Below are positions 40,831 to 49,041 of a stretch of 51,369 bases of DNA, one piece after another. Position numbers and translations under genes: made by a program. Source of the stretch: Chloroflexota bacterium (GTDB taxonomy: Bacteria > Chloroflexota > Anaerolineae > JAAYEA01); assembly GCA_019873665.1 (NCBI GenBank), contig JAIOAV010000023.1, positions 1-51,369 on the forward strand. The letters are read 5' to 3'. Under the pieces are notes generated by a model. That model was not told where the DNA came from, ran no database searches, and saw only the letters and a list, made by a program, of their open reading frames with translations. Within the stretch, counting starts at the first letter, position 1, and each line of letters opens with the position of its first letter.

Positions 40831-41994
40831 ATGAGATCTATCAAGGTTTCCTGGCGGCAAAACGATTGGGTCGCGGCGCGACGGCGATTGGTGGCTCTGT
40901 GTATCGCCGCCCTGGTGATCTTGGTGCTCTTGGCGACGCCCACGACGGGCGCGCCCGTGGGCCTTGATGCGACACCGGTGCCTCCGCCGCGCGTGCGGGT
41001 CTGGATGATTGCCGTGGATCCGCCCGATGCGCGGGTGGCAATCGGCGGCGAGATCACCTTTTCGATCACAGTGCGCAATGTTGGTGTCATCCCGATCACT
41101 TTTCTCTGGGTCATGGATCAGTACCCACCCGATTGTCTGGCTTACGCCTCGGCAGTACCATTTGGCCTGGATGATCAGCGCGGGCGGGTTATCTGGTCAC
41201 ATCTGACGCTTCCCACAGGCGGGCTGCAGCCGGGCGCGTCGATCTCGTTGATGATCACGTTGCGGGCGTTGGCCGAGTGCACCAATGTAGTGAACGAGGT
41301 TTTCGTCAGCGGTGTCAGCGCGCTGGATCAATCCATCCCGCCTTCGTATGACTCCGTGGCGATCACGGTGTTACCGCGAATTACACCGACGCCAGTGCCG
41401 ACGCCGACAGCGACGCCGCTGGCGCAGACCCGAGTATTTCAGCAGGGTCATGAGGACTATGATGGGACGCGTGATACCTACTTGAGCGCATGGTATACCA
41501 CGAAGAACTATGATCGTGCCAGTTCGCTGGCACTACGCGCCGGTGGGCTCATGGTCCCGCTCATCCGCTTCGATTTGGGCGCGTTGCCGCGGGATACCGA
41601 GATCGCCGAAGCCACATTGATCCTTACGGTGGTATCCGGTGGATTCTATGAGCAAGAGGTCAGCGTCTATGAGGTGTTAATGCCATGGGTGGCGAGCGAG
41701 GCTACTTGGCAGCAGGCGGCGACAGGCGTGCCATGGCGCACGGCGGGGGCAAATGGCATCGGGGAGGATCGCTCTGGCGTGGCTGTGGACACGGAGCTGG
41801 CGATCGCGTTCACGGTCATCGAATTCGACATTACGGAACTCGTCGCCAAATGGGTGGCCGACCCAGCCACCAACTACGGCATGCTCTTGCGAGGTACATC
41901 CGGGATTGCAGTGCAGCATAACTTGGCCTCTGCAGAGCACTGGAACAGAGCCGTGCGCCCGCAGTTGGTGGTTCGCTATCGTGTTGGTTCGTAG
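40831..41994 (+). CDS. Secreted DUF11 plus DNRLRE-type domain protein
   Basis: A 387-residue surface protein. It has a signal peptide (RLVALCIAALVILVLLATPTTGA). The first domain (about residues 55-180) is an immunoglobulin-like DUF11 fold (ITFSITVRNVGVIPITFLW). A Thr/Pro linker (PTPVPTPTATP) follows. The second domain (about 200-387) starts with DYDGTRDTYLSAWYTTKNYD and LIRFDLGALPRDTEI, typical of DNRLRE repeats in adhesion or wall-associated proteins. No catalytic residues are seen. It probably binds or bridges surface structures. The start has no close ribosome binding site but matches the signal peptide. It lies in the sortase module on the same strand. Confidence 0.75.
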   Translation: MRSIKVSWRQNDWVAARRRLVALCIAALVILVLLATPTTGAPVGLDATPVPPPRVRVWMIAVDPPDARVAIGGEITFSITVRNVGVIPITFLWVMDQYPPDCLAYASAVPFGLDDQRGRVIWSHLTLPTGGLQPGASISLMITLRALAECTNVVNEVFVSGVSALDQSIPPSYDSVAITVLPRITPTPVPTPTATPLAQTRVFQQGHEDYDGTRDTYLSAWYTTKNYDRASSLALRAGGLMVPLIRFDLGALPRDTEIAEATLILTVVSGGFYEQEVSVYEVLMPWVASEATWQQAATGVPWRTAGANGIGEDRSGVAVDTELAIAFTVIEFDITELVAKWVADPATNYGMLLRGTSGIAVQHNLASAEHWNRAVRPQLVVRYRVGS

Positions 41995-42032
41995 GAAGGC
42001 GATCGGCTAATAGATGGGAAAGGAGTCAGACG

Positions 42033-43688
42033 ATGAAAGCTATGGATTCCCGGTTGCTCAAGCAGGTTCTCGCTCTCGTGCTCCTGGCGGCAGTGCTGCT
42101 CCTGCTGAGCGCGACCGCCGTGCCAGCTCTCGCGGACAAGCTGGCCCAGGCCACAATCCCGCCGCCGCCTGGGATTCTGCTGAGCAAGTCCCTGGCGTCG
42201 CCGCCGGTGGCGTGCGTCGTAAGCGATACCCTGGTGTACAATATCCAGCTCAAGAATGTGGGCAGCACCAAGTTGACCACCGTTTGGGCCGTGGACGAGT
42301 ATCCGGCGCAATGCATCGAGTACGTTTCGGCTGTGCCGGTGCCTAGTTCGGTCAATGCCATAGACGGCAAGTTAATCTGGAATGACCTGACCACTTTCTT
42401 CGGCGATATCGTGCCGGGGCGCACCATCACGGTGACGGTCGAGTTCCATGTGCATCAGTGCTGCGAGACCACCCTCAACAAGTTCCTCACGACAGTGATC
42501 GACACGAACGGCGCCAGTCGTACTGCGGCTGCAACCCACGTCGTGCCGTGCGTCAATCTTTGTTGCACCGATACATTCCCTGACTATGCGCCGAACGGCA
42601 TGCCCGATTTCGACCAAAAGCAGGATGAATGGTCCCTGACGGTGGATGACATGGCACTAGCCATGGCAGAGCGATGGACGCACGACGGGCCGGTCGCTGC
42701 CGCGGATGCTCTGTGGTGGCTGGACTCTCGCTATGAGACGAACACTACGCCGCCGCCTTTCATCAGCGATACCTACCCGTTGGTGACCGCCTATGACCCC
42801 AAATGGGATGACCATGCGCCGGAGAACGTGCCGCTCTTTGTGGAGGAGCTTGCCCAGTATGTGGACACCAACGGGCTGCGTACTGCCGCTGATGTGGAGG
42901 GCACAGAGGTCGAGATGCTATACCACGGCATCGAGGATTACATCGCGGATCAAGGACTCGCGGAAGACTATGCGGTTCACCTGGAAAAGGCGCCAACCTA
43001 TCAATGGGTGAGAGATCAGGCTGACTGCTGCATAGATCAGGATTGCTGCGCAGCCGTGATCCTGCTGCTCGGCTTCTGGGAGCGTCAGGATACCGGGTGG
43101 CAGCGCCTCGGCGGGCACTATGTCGTGGTGGATTGCGTGGGCCTGGATGAGCCGCCGCTCATCTCCTTCAGCGATCCCTTCTTTGACCGCGCCGAGCAGG
43201 GCTGGCCGGGCCGGGTCGCACCTGTCCCCGATCACGAGCATCCGCCGTATGTGTTGCATAACGATGCGGCGTATCTGTCGCACGATCGCTACGCCGCGGT
43301 CAACGTCAGTGCGCCGATCGGCGTGTGGGCGCCACAAGGCTATGTGACCGAGTATGCGGATATCAGCAATTTCGTCGGGCAGAACTTTGGCGAGGAGCTG
43401 GAGCCGTATCGGGCGGCGGCCTATGAGGGTGGTGCCATCCTCACGTCGGTCGAATACGCGATAGCGGTGCAGCCGGCGAAAGAGTGCGCGGTAACGCCGA
43501 TCGTGACGCGCACCCCGACCGCGACCGGCACGCCGACGGCCACGCCGACCCCCACCACAACTGGGGTGGTGGAGGAGACGGCCACACCGACGGCGACGGA
43601 GGCGGTGGAGGAGACCCCGACTCCTACAGCAACGCCAACTACGGGTCCTGGGGCGTATCTACAGTACCTGCCACTCGTCATGAAATAA
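42033..43688 (+). CDS. Secreted DUF11 protein with a papain/C39-like domain and LPLVMK C-terminus
   Basis: A 551-residue exported protein. It has a signal peptide (LALVLLAAVLLLLSATAVPALA), a DUF11 domain (about 50-165, DTLVYNIQLKNVGSTKLTTVW), then a domain with DGPVAAADALWWLDSRYE and GGHYVVVDCVG followed by ISFSDPFFDRA. In relatives the first motif is C-G-P with the nucleophile Cys; here it is D-G-P, so the protease-like domain may be inactive. A Thr/Pro linker (TPTATGTPTATPTPTTT) ends in QYLPLVMK, a short tail found on many Chloroflexota secreted proteins. AAAGGAG lies 7 bases before the ATG. A binding or scaffolding role is as likely as proteolysis. Confidence 0.7.
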   Translation: MKAMDSRLLKQVLALVLLAAVLLLLSATAVPALADKLAQATIPPPPGILLSKSLASPPVACVVSDTLVYNIQLKNVGSTKLTTVWAVDEYPAQCIEYVSAVPVPSSVNAIDGKLIWNDLTTFFGDIVPGRTITVTVEFHVHQCCETTLNKFLTTVIDTNGASRTAAATHVVPCVNLCCTDTFPDYAPNGMPDFDQKQDEWSLTVDDMALAMAERWTHDGPVAAADALWWLDSRYETNTTPPPFISDTYPLVTAYDPKWDDHAPENVPLFVEELAQYVDTNGLRTAADVEGTEVEMLYHGIEDYIADQGLAEDYAVHLEKAPTYQWVRDQADCCIDQDCCAAVILLLGFWERQDTGWQRLGGHYVVVDCVGLDEPPLISFSDPFFDRAEQGWPGRVAPVPDHEHPPYVLHNDAAYLSHDRYAAVNVSAPIGVWAPQGYVTEYADISNFVGQNFGEELEPYRAAAYEGGAILTSVEYAIAVQPAKECAVTPIVTRTPTATGTPTATPTPTTTGVVEETATPTATEAVEETPTPTATPTTGPGAYLQYLPLVMK

Positions 43689-43703
43689 CAGATAACATGG
43701 CCT

Positions 43704-43741
43704 GCTGAGCAGATGGCGACATTGATCGCCATCTGCTCAGC
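43704..43741 (+). terminator. 16-bp hairpin between surface-protein genes
   Basis: A perfect 16-bp stem (43704-43719 with 43726-43741) with a 6-base loop lies in the 109-base gap after the DUF11 protein gene. A smaller hairpin (43760-43765 with 43771-43776) follows, then TTTG. They could end transcription or shape mRNA decay; T tracts are weak. Confidence 0.6.
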
Positions 43742-43797
43742 CAAGATTTGCATCGCTGGCTGGACTATCGGTCCAGTTTGGGCAGGAGTGTTCTTCG

Positions 43798-45462
43798 ATG
43801 CGCCGAGCGACCCGTGTATGTTGCTTCATTGCAGCCATATTGCTGTTGCTGATGCCGATCTTACCTACTGGGGTCGTAAGGTCGGACATCGAGCTGGCTG
43901 CGGGTTCGCTCCCGCCTTACACGCTCCGTGCCCGCTTTGGCATTGGCATATCCTCGCTATGGGGCCGTACCGTCAATGACTATCCTCTCGGCACGAAACT
44001 CCTCAATGCTGGGTGGTACACCGACTGGACCTGGCAGATCAACCCCGGTCGGCCGAACGGTATGGAGTATGTGCAGACTATCCCAGTCAACGTCTATTTC
44101 ACCGACTGGGAGCGGCTGCGACAGGCGGTGCTGGCCAACCCCGGCTCCACGTGGGTCATTGGTAACGAGCCTGAGACCTGGGGCCAGAACACCTGCACGC
44201 CGTGGGACTATGCTCTGCGCTACCACGATCTCTACACCTATATCAAGGGCGTGGACCCCACCGCGCTGATCGCCATCGCCGGGGTAGTGCAGGCTACGCC
44301 GTTGCGTCTCCGCTGGCTGGATGACGTCATCAAAGAGTATCAGGCTCTCTTTGGCACGATGATCCCTGTGGATGTGTGGAATCTACACGAGCAGATCCTG
44401 CGCGAGGATTTCTATGGGTGGGGGTGCGGCGTGCCGCTCAACGCGGAAAACAAGCCGCTCTACTGTCGCAAGGATGGGCAGATCGTCTATTGCCAGCCAA
44501 GTGATCCGTCGAGCATCTGGGTGACGACGGGCGAGATGTACCTCGTTACCGACAATGCGAACCTGAACCTCTTCAAACAGCACATCGTTCGTTTCCGGCA
44601 GTGGATGAAGGACCATGGGCAGCAGGACAAGCCTCTGATCATCACCGAGTACGGGGTGATGATGCCGCGCGATTATATCTCGGATAGCGCCCTCATCAGC
44701 TATATGAAGGGCACTTTCCAGTATATGCTGGACACGCGCGACGTGGGGCTGGGCTATGCCGCGGACGACTATCGCCTGGTGCAGCGTTGGGCCTGGTTCA
44801 GCCTGAACACGTGGCCCGATCCCTTCAGCGCGCCGCCCGGCTCTTCCTTCTATGGCTATAACGGCAATCTATGCGAGTGGGACCGGGACGTGATGACCGT
44901 GTTCGGCCACGCTTACAAGGAGGCCACGCAAGAGAAGATCTCTCTCGTCGCCGGCTGGAACCTGATTGGCTTACAGGGGCCGCCGGTGAGCACCGTGGCG
45001 ACCGACGTGCTCGCCAGCATCGCCAGCAAGTATGACCTGGTGTATGCCTATGCTGCGTTGGATGCAGTGGATCCCTGGAAGATCTACGACATCGCCCGCC
45101 CTCCTTTCTTGAATGATCTGACGACCATTAACGAGACGACAGGCTTTTGGATCCGCGCCACGACTGCCTGCGATCTGCTCATCTACGGGCATCCTTCTGG
45201 GCCGGTGGATATCCCGCTGAAGGCCGGATGGAATCTGGTTAGCTATCCATCCGAGACGAGCCGGCCTGTAACGGAAGCGCTGGCGAGTATCGCGGGCAAG
45301 CACGACCTGATCTATGCCTACGATGCGGCGGATGCTGCGGACCCCTGGAAGATCTATGATATTGCCCGTCCCCCCTTTCTGAACGACCTTGTCACGATGA
45401 CGCCCAAACGCGGCTACTGGATCCGCGTCAGCGAAGATTGCACATGGCGCGTGCAGCCCTGA
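43798..45462 (+). CDS. Secreted glycoside hydrolase-like protein with two C-terminal repeats
   Basis: A 554-residue exported protein with a signal peptide (CFIAAILLLLMPILPTGVV). The catalytic TIM barrel (about 40-380) has Glu124 in WVIGNEPETWG and a nucleophile Glu284 in LIITEYGVMMP. It is a paralogue of the lipoprotein at 39843-40742. The end holds two near-identical modules of about 80 residues (about 382-465 and 472-554), each with KAGWNLVSYP-like and DPWKIYDIARPPFLNDL motifs, which resemble the GWNL carbohydrate- or wall-binding domains. It probably acts on an extracellular glycan. AGGAG lies 9 bases before the ATG. No cleavage or sorting motif is seen at the C-terminus. Confidence 0.75.
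   Translation: MRRATRVCCFIAAILLLLMPILPTGVVRSDIELAAGSLPPYTLRARFGIGISSLWGRTVNDYPLGTKLLNAGWYTDWTWQINPGRPNGMEYVQTIPVNVYFTDWERLRQAVLANPGSTWVIGNEPETWGQNTCTPWDYALRYHDLYTYIKGVDPTALIAIAGVVQATPLRLRWLDDVIKEYQALFGTMIPVDVWNLHEQILREDFYGWGCGVPLNAENKPLYCRKDGQIVYCQPSDPSSIWVTTGEMYLVTDNANLNLFKQHIVRFRQWMKDHGQQDKPLIITEYGVMMPRDYISDSALISYMKGTFQYMLDTRDVGLGYAADDYRLVQRWAWFSLNTWPDPFSAPPGSSFYGYNGNLCEWDRDVMTVFGHAYKEATQEKISLVAGWNLIGLQGPPVSTVATDVLASIASKYDLVYAYAALDAVDPWKIYDIARPPFLNDLTTINETTGFWIRATTACDLLIYGHPSGPVDIPLKAGWNLVSYPSETSRPVTEALASIAGKHDLIYAYDAADAADPWKIYDIARPPFLNDLVTMTPKRGYWIRVSEDCTWRVQP
44941..45450 (+). repeat. Tandem coding repeat of about 273 bases
   Basis: Two copies of a module start near 44941 and 45211 within the glycosidase-like gene. 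The segments at 45068-45119 and 45341-45390 are nearly identical and encode the same residues, DPWKIYDIARPPFLNDL. The high identity points to recent duplication or ongoing gene conversion. Confidence 0.75.
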
Positions 45463-45592
45463 TTTCTCCCGTCAGACAAGCCTCCGGTTTGACAGAATGG
45501 CGCAAGGGGTGTAAAAGTGAATCCAAACCTGGTGGCGGGAGCTGTCTTGCCGCCGCCTGGAATGAACCCGGTTGCAGAGAGGATCGTGCCTG

Positions 45593-46279
45593 ATGGGATC
45601 GCATCCTGAACAGCAGGCAAAAGAGCAGCTACCTGCTCGGCTTGACGGTCGAGGCCGCTGGTGGTTTGTGGCGCTGATCGTTTGCGGCGCGATCTTTCTC
45701 CTGGCGAGCTTTGATGCGGGCAGCTTCACCTGGGGGCTGGCAGCCGGACAGACGGTGCCGCGGACGCCCCCGCCTACATGGACGCGCACACGCACTGCTG
45801 CCCCACCGACAACGGAGACGCCGGTGGCGCCGCCCACCGCAACGGCCACACTGGCGCCGGGCGCGCCGACACCTGTGCCGCAGCCCGATCCCGCCCTGTG
45901 GCTGAGTATAGAGCCAGCCTTCGGCGGCCCCGAGGACGTCATCCGCTTTACCGTGCGTCTGCGCAACCACGGCTCTGCCGTCGCCACGAGCCTCGCGGTA
46001 ACGCTGCCCTGGCCCGACCCGCTTTTCGTGTTGGCGCTGTCGGCATCCGCTGGGGAGGTGAGCGCCGGCTCAGGTGAGATCGTGTGGCGACTTGGGCAAC
46101 TGGCGCCAGGCGCTGAAGCCGTATGGACGCTGGAGGCGCAAATCGCCGCAGATGCAATGCCTGACCAAGTGCTGCGTTATCGCGCCAGGCTATCTTTTGA
46201 TGGCGGCCTCCGCGAGTCGGAAGAGCGGACGCTGCTCCTGCCGTGGACGCGCCTCCCGGCGACCGGCGGCACGCAGTAG
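45593..46279 (+). CDS. Membrane-anchored surface protein ending in LPATGGTQ
   Basis: A 228-residue protein. It has one N-terminal helix (WWFVALIVCGAIFLLASF), a Thr/Pro-rich stalk (PPTWTRTRTAAPPTTETP) and a single Ig-like/DUF11 domain (about 100-215, FTVRLRNHGSAVATSLAV). It ends with LPATGGTQ and then stop. LPxTG is the classic sortase motif, but the usual hydrophobic helix and basic tail after it are missing, so either the gene is truncated or the sortase at 38971-39843 uses a short form. The start is ATG 45593 with AGAGGA nine bases before. It lies between two secreted glycosidase-like genes on the same strand. Confidence 0.65.
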   Translation: MGSHPEQQAKEQLPARLDGRGRWWFVALIVCGAIFLLASFDAGSFTWGLAAGQTVPRTPPPTWTRTRTAAPPTTETPVAPPTATATLAPGAPTPVPQPDPALWLSIEPAFGGPEDVIRFTVRLRNHGSAVATSLAVTLPWPDPLFVLALSASAGEVSAGSGEIVWRLGQLAPGAEAVWTLEAQIAADAMPDQVLRYRARLSFDGGLRESEERTLLLPWTRLPATGGTQ

Positions 46280-46355
46280 GTTGACCTCGCTCGCCTCGCC
46301 TCCGGAGCATTGCACATCCCATTTGCCCCTCATCAAGTCATACAGGAGTGCCGAT

Positions 46356-48374
46356 TTGTCTTGCTGCAAGCCCAAGTCGTGGGCCCTCTGGGCGGCCATG
46401 ACATGCTTGATCGTCTTTTTGTCCGCCTGCACACTGGGTAGCCCCTCGCCGTTGCCGTCTCTGCTGCCGGCAACAGCCGAGCTTTTACCCTCAGTGACAT
46501 CGCCGCCTCCACACTTTACGCCGATCGCCGCGTCCTCCGCCACTGTGGCGACCTCGACAATGGCTCCGACTCCTTATCCGCCGCCGGCGACAGTTGTTAC
46601 GCCCACCCCTGCCTCTTCTGCCTACCCACCGCCGATTACGGTGGGCATCACGCCGGCGTATCCAGAGCCGGCCAGGTCGCCGTCTGTAGCGGCAACTGCC
46701 ACTCAGGTGAGTGAGCGGCCACCGACGCCGCTCCCGCCGTTCACGAATGCGCCCACACCCCTCCCCACATCCATGCGCCCGGATGGCATCTCCACCATCG
46801 TGCCAATCATGTATGAGATGCACGACTGGGAGAATGTTGATTTCCAGCGCCGCTTTCCCGACTGGGGGCCGCTGGGGAGCTGGATGTGGTGGTCATGGGC
46901 ACAAATCGAGCCGCAGCCGGGGCAGTATAACTGGAGCATGATTGACGCCTACCTGGCGCAAGCGGCGAGGTACACGGTAACGCTCGCGTCAGGCGAGGTG
47001 ATCCCCAAGCCGGTGGCGATCAGCATCGAGGTGTATCCCGACTGGGGGATGGATGCGACCCCCCAATGGGTCTATGAGCGTTTCATCTCCGATGCTCCGC
47101 TGTTGGGGGGGCAGCGAGTGGGCTGGGTGGTGGACCCCGATGGCCCCGATGGCCCTTGCGCGGCGATCGGTGTACCCCGCTGGGGCGACGCGGCATGGGA
47201 GCGCCGCTTTGACGAGTTCGTCATGGCGCTGGGCCACAGATATGACAAGGACCTACGCGTCAACTCGGTGTGGATCGCCACCGGCCTTTACGGTGAGACA
47301 ATCGAGGAAAAAACACTAAATGGCTGTCGCTATGCGCTGGCACAGGGGCCTAATCTGGCCTACTGGGTGTTGCACCTGATGGACACCTATCGCCAGGCCT
47401 TTCCCACCAAGCCGCTCTTTGTCATCAACAGCGGTGGCTGGAGCATCCGCCGCGAGACGGCTGCCAAGGCAGCCAAACTGCAACCGCCTATCGGCCTGAA
47501 GCTGAACGTGCTGGCGCCCGACCTGTCCGATGCCTATGGCTACAAGTCCCTCGCCGGCGGCGGCAAGATCGAGGTAGTGAACCGCTACTCGGATACGCTC
47601 CCCATCGCCTTTGAGCATGCGTTCCCACCGCGCCCGGCGGATGCCTACTGGTCCATCATGAACGCGCTGGCGCACCGCGCGGTGCTGCTGGATTTCAACT
47701 ATCCGGACATGTTCGAGGTCATCAAGAGCATTGACCCGATCTTTCCCCTCTGGCGCTTTGTGGATACACACCTGGGGCGCGACGCCACGACGACGCCTGA
47801 TGTCTGGATCTTGCTGCGCGAGACGCAGCATCCCGCCAGCCTCTACCAGGAGTGGTCATCTGGCGAATATGGCGACTGGCATTTCTTCCTGACCAGACCG
47901 GAAGGGATCCCGGAAAACAACACAGTGGCGATCACCGATATGCGCTCGTCAGAGATTCCCGCACCGGCGCGCAACCACATCTACGGCGCGCACTCGACGC
48001 GGCGCACCGACCAGGCCACAGGCAATCGGTACATGTCCTTTGATGTGGACAACCGCTATCTCTTCTGGGGGCAAAAGCCCATCGTCGTTGGAGGCACGGT
48101 AGGGTACCGCATAGAGGTCGTGCTGCTGAACAAGGGGAACGATCAGATCAGCCTGGAATACAGGAACGCGGCGGGGGAATGGGTTTCACGGCCGGTCAAC
48201 AAAGGGCCGGCATTGGGGCCAGTGGATGACTGGGTCACGGTAACGTGGACGCTGCATGACGCATATATGAACGACGCGTTGCCCGGAGGCGCGGATTTCC
48301 GCCTCGATTGCATGGGCGATGGCGACGAGTACATCCACCGCGTGCGGGTCGAGGGGTTTCGCTGGGGGCAATGA
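46356..48374 (+). CDS. Lipoprotein TIM-barrel glycoside hydrolase-like protein (GH42-type fold)
   Basis: A protein of about 672 residues. AGGAG (46344-46348) precedes TTG 46356 by 7 bases; the frame open from 46074 overlaps the previous gene and lacks support. The signal peptide ends in a lipobox (VFLSAC) and a 100-residue Pro/Thr/Ser linker follows. The catalytic region contains WMWWSWAQIEPQPGQYNWSMID, the GH42-like W-x-x-x-E-P-x-x-G-x-Y-x-W pattern, and a barrel with WIATGLYGETIEE. A beta-sandwich closes the protein. Substrate unknown, but an extracellular polysaccharide is likely. It ends 12 bases before the convergent DUF3786 gene. Confidence 0.75.
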   Translation: MSCCKPKSWALWAAMTCLIVFLSACTLGSPSPLPSLLPATAELLPSVTSPPPHFTPIAASSATVATSTMAPTPYPPPATVVTPTPASSAYPPPITVGITPAYPEPARSPSVAATATQVSERPPTPLPPFTNAPTPLPTSMRPDGISTIVPIMYEMHDWENVDFQRRFPDWGPLGSWMWWSWAQIEPQPGQYNWSMIDAYLAQAARYTVTLASGEVIPKPVAISIEVYPDWGMDATPQWVYERFISDAPLLGGQRVGWVVDPDGPDGPCAAIGVPRWGDAAWERRFDEFVMALGHRYDKDLRVNSVWIATGLYGETIEEKTLNGCRYALAQGPNLAYWVLHLMDTYRQAFPTKPLFVINSGGWSIRRETAAKAAKLQPPIGLKLNVLAPDLSDAYGYKSLAGGGKIEVVNRYSDTLPIAFEHAFPPRPADAYWSIMNALAHRAVLLDFNYPDMFEVIKSIDPIFPLWRFVDTHLGRDATTTPDVWILLRETQHPASLYQEWSSGEYGDWHFFLTRPEGIPENNTVAITDMRSSEIPAPARNHIYGAHSTRRTDQATGNRYMSFDVDNRYLFWGQKPIVVGGTVGYRIEVVLLNKGNDQISLEYRNAAGEWVSRPVNKGPALGPVDDWVTVTWTLHDAYMNDALPGGADFRLDCMGDGDEYIHRVRVEGFRWGQ

Positions 48375-48386
48375 GTGCCGCTAAGC

Positions 48387-49031
48387 CTAGGTGCCGGCCT
48401 TGATCAGGCGACTGGCGACGATACCGCCGAGCACGGCGAGGTCCTCGATGTCTAGGTAGTGCTCTGCCGTCGCATCAAAGAGCACGCTGGCAGCAGCGAG
48501 AAACTCCTCATCCGCCAAGTGCAATATCACAGCAACGGGCAGGCGCGGCAAGAGGCGGAACATGAACGAGGCGTCGCCGTAGGTAAGCCGCACGCCTCCC
48601 AGAGCATGTCCGGCGCGGATGAAGCGCTCCTTGTCGTGGCCAAAGGCCGCGGCGATCCGATCGCCGGAGCGTGCCTGAAAGGCGCCGTCGTATATGAGGC
48701 CGTCCGGGAACTCGCGAAAGGCTATCCAACGGTCGGCCAGCGGGATGCCGTCCGCTGTGATGAGATAGTGCAAGAGCAGGATTTGGGTGGTGATTAGCGG
48801 TGACCGGCGCGACGAGAGCTCCCGCACTTTTCCCTCTGGCCACTTGATCGCATATTCCTCATCCCAGAAGGGCAGGATGAACTCGCCGGTCTCCATGCCG
48901 CCTGCTCCGATGCCACTTGCCTGGTACACGACACCGCTGCGATAGGCCACGAGCTGCGGAACCATGTCGCGCAGCGCAGCTATCGCCTTGTCGCGCGCGA
49001 TCTCATAGTTCCTCTCACGGTTGCTGCTCAT
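48387..49031 (-). CDS. DUF3786 family protein
   Basis: A 214-residue cytoplasmic protein. It matches DUF3786 in general shape: LLHYLITADGIPLADRWIAFREFPDG near the middle, ALGGVRLTYGDASFMFRLLPRLPVAVILHLADEEF and a C-terminal ATAEHYLDIEDLAVLGGIV. The biochemical role is unknown; relatives are often found next to corrinoid or methyltransferase genes. GAGG precedes ATG 49031. It lies 10 bases after the queA stop and is probably the last gene of the queuosine operon. Confidence 0.8.
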   Translation of the reverse strand: MSSNRERNYEIARDKAIAALRDMVPQLVAYRSGVVYQASGIGAGGMETGEFILPFWDEEYAIKWPEGKVRELSSRRSPLITTQILLLHYLITADGIPLADRWIAFREFPDGLIYDGAFQARSGDRIAAAFGHDKERFIRAGHALGGVRLTYGDASFMFRLLPRLPVAVILHLADEEFLAAASVLFDATAEHYLDIEDLAVLGGIVASRLIKAGT

Positions 49032-49041
49032 CGTTCTCGCC

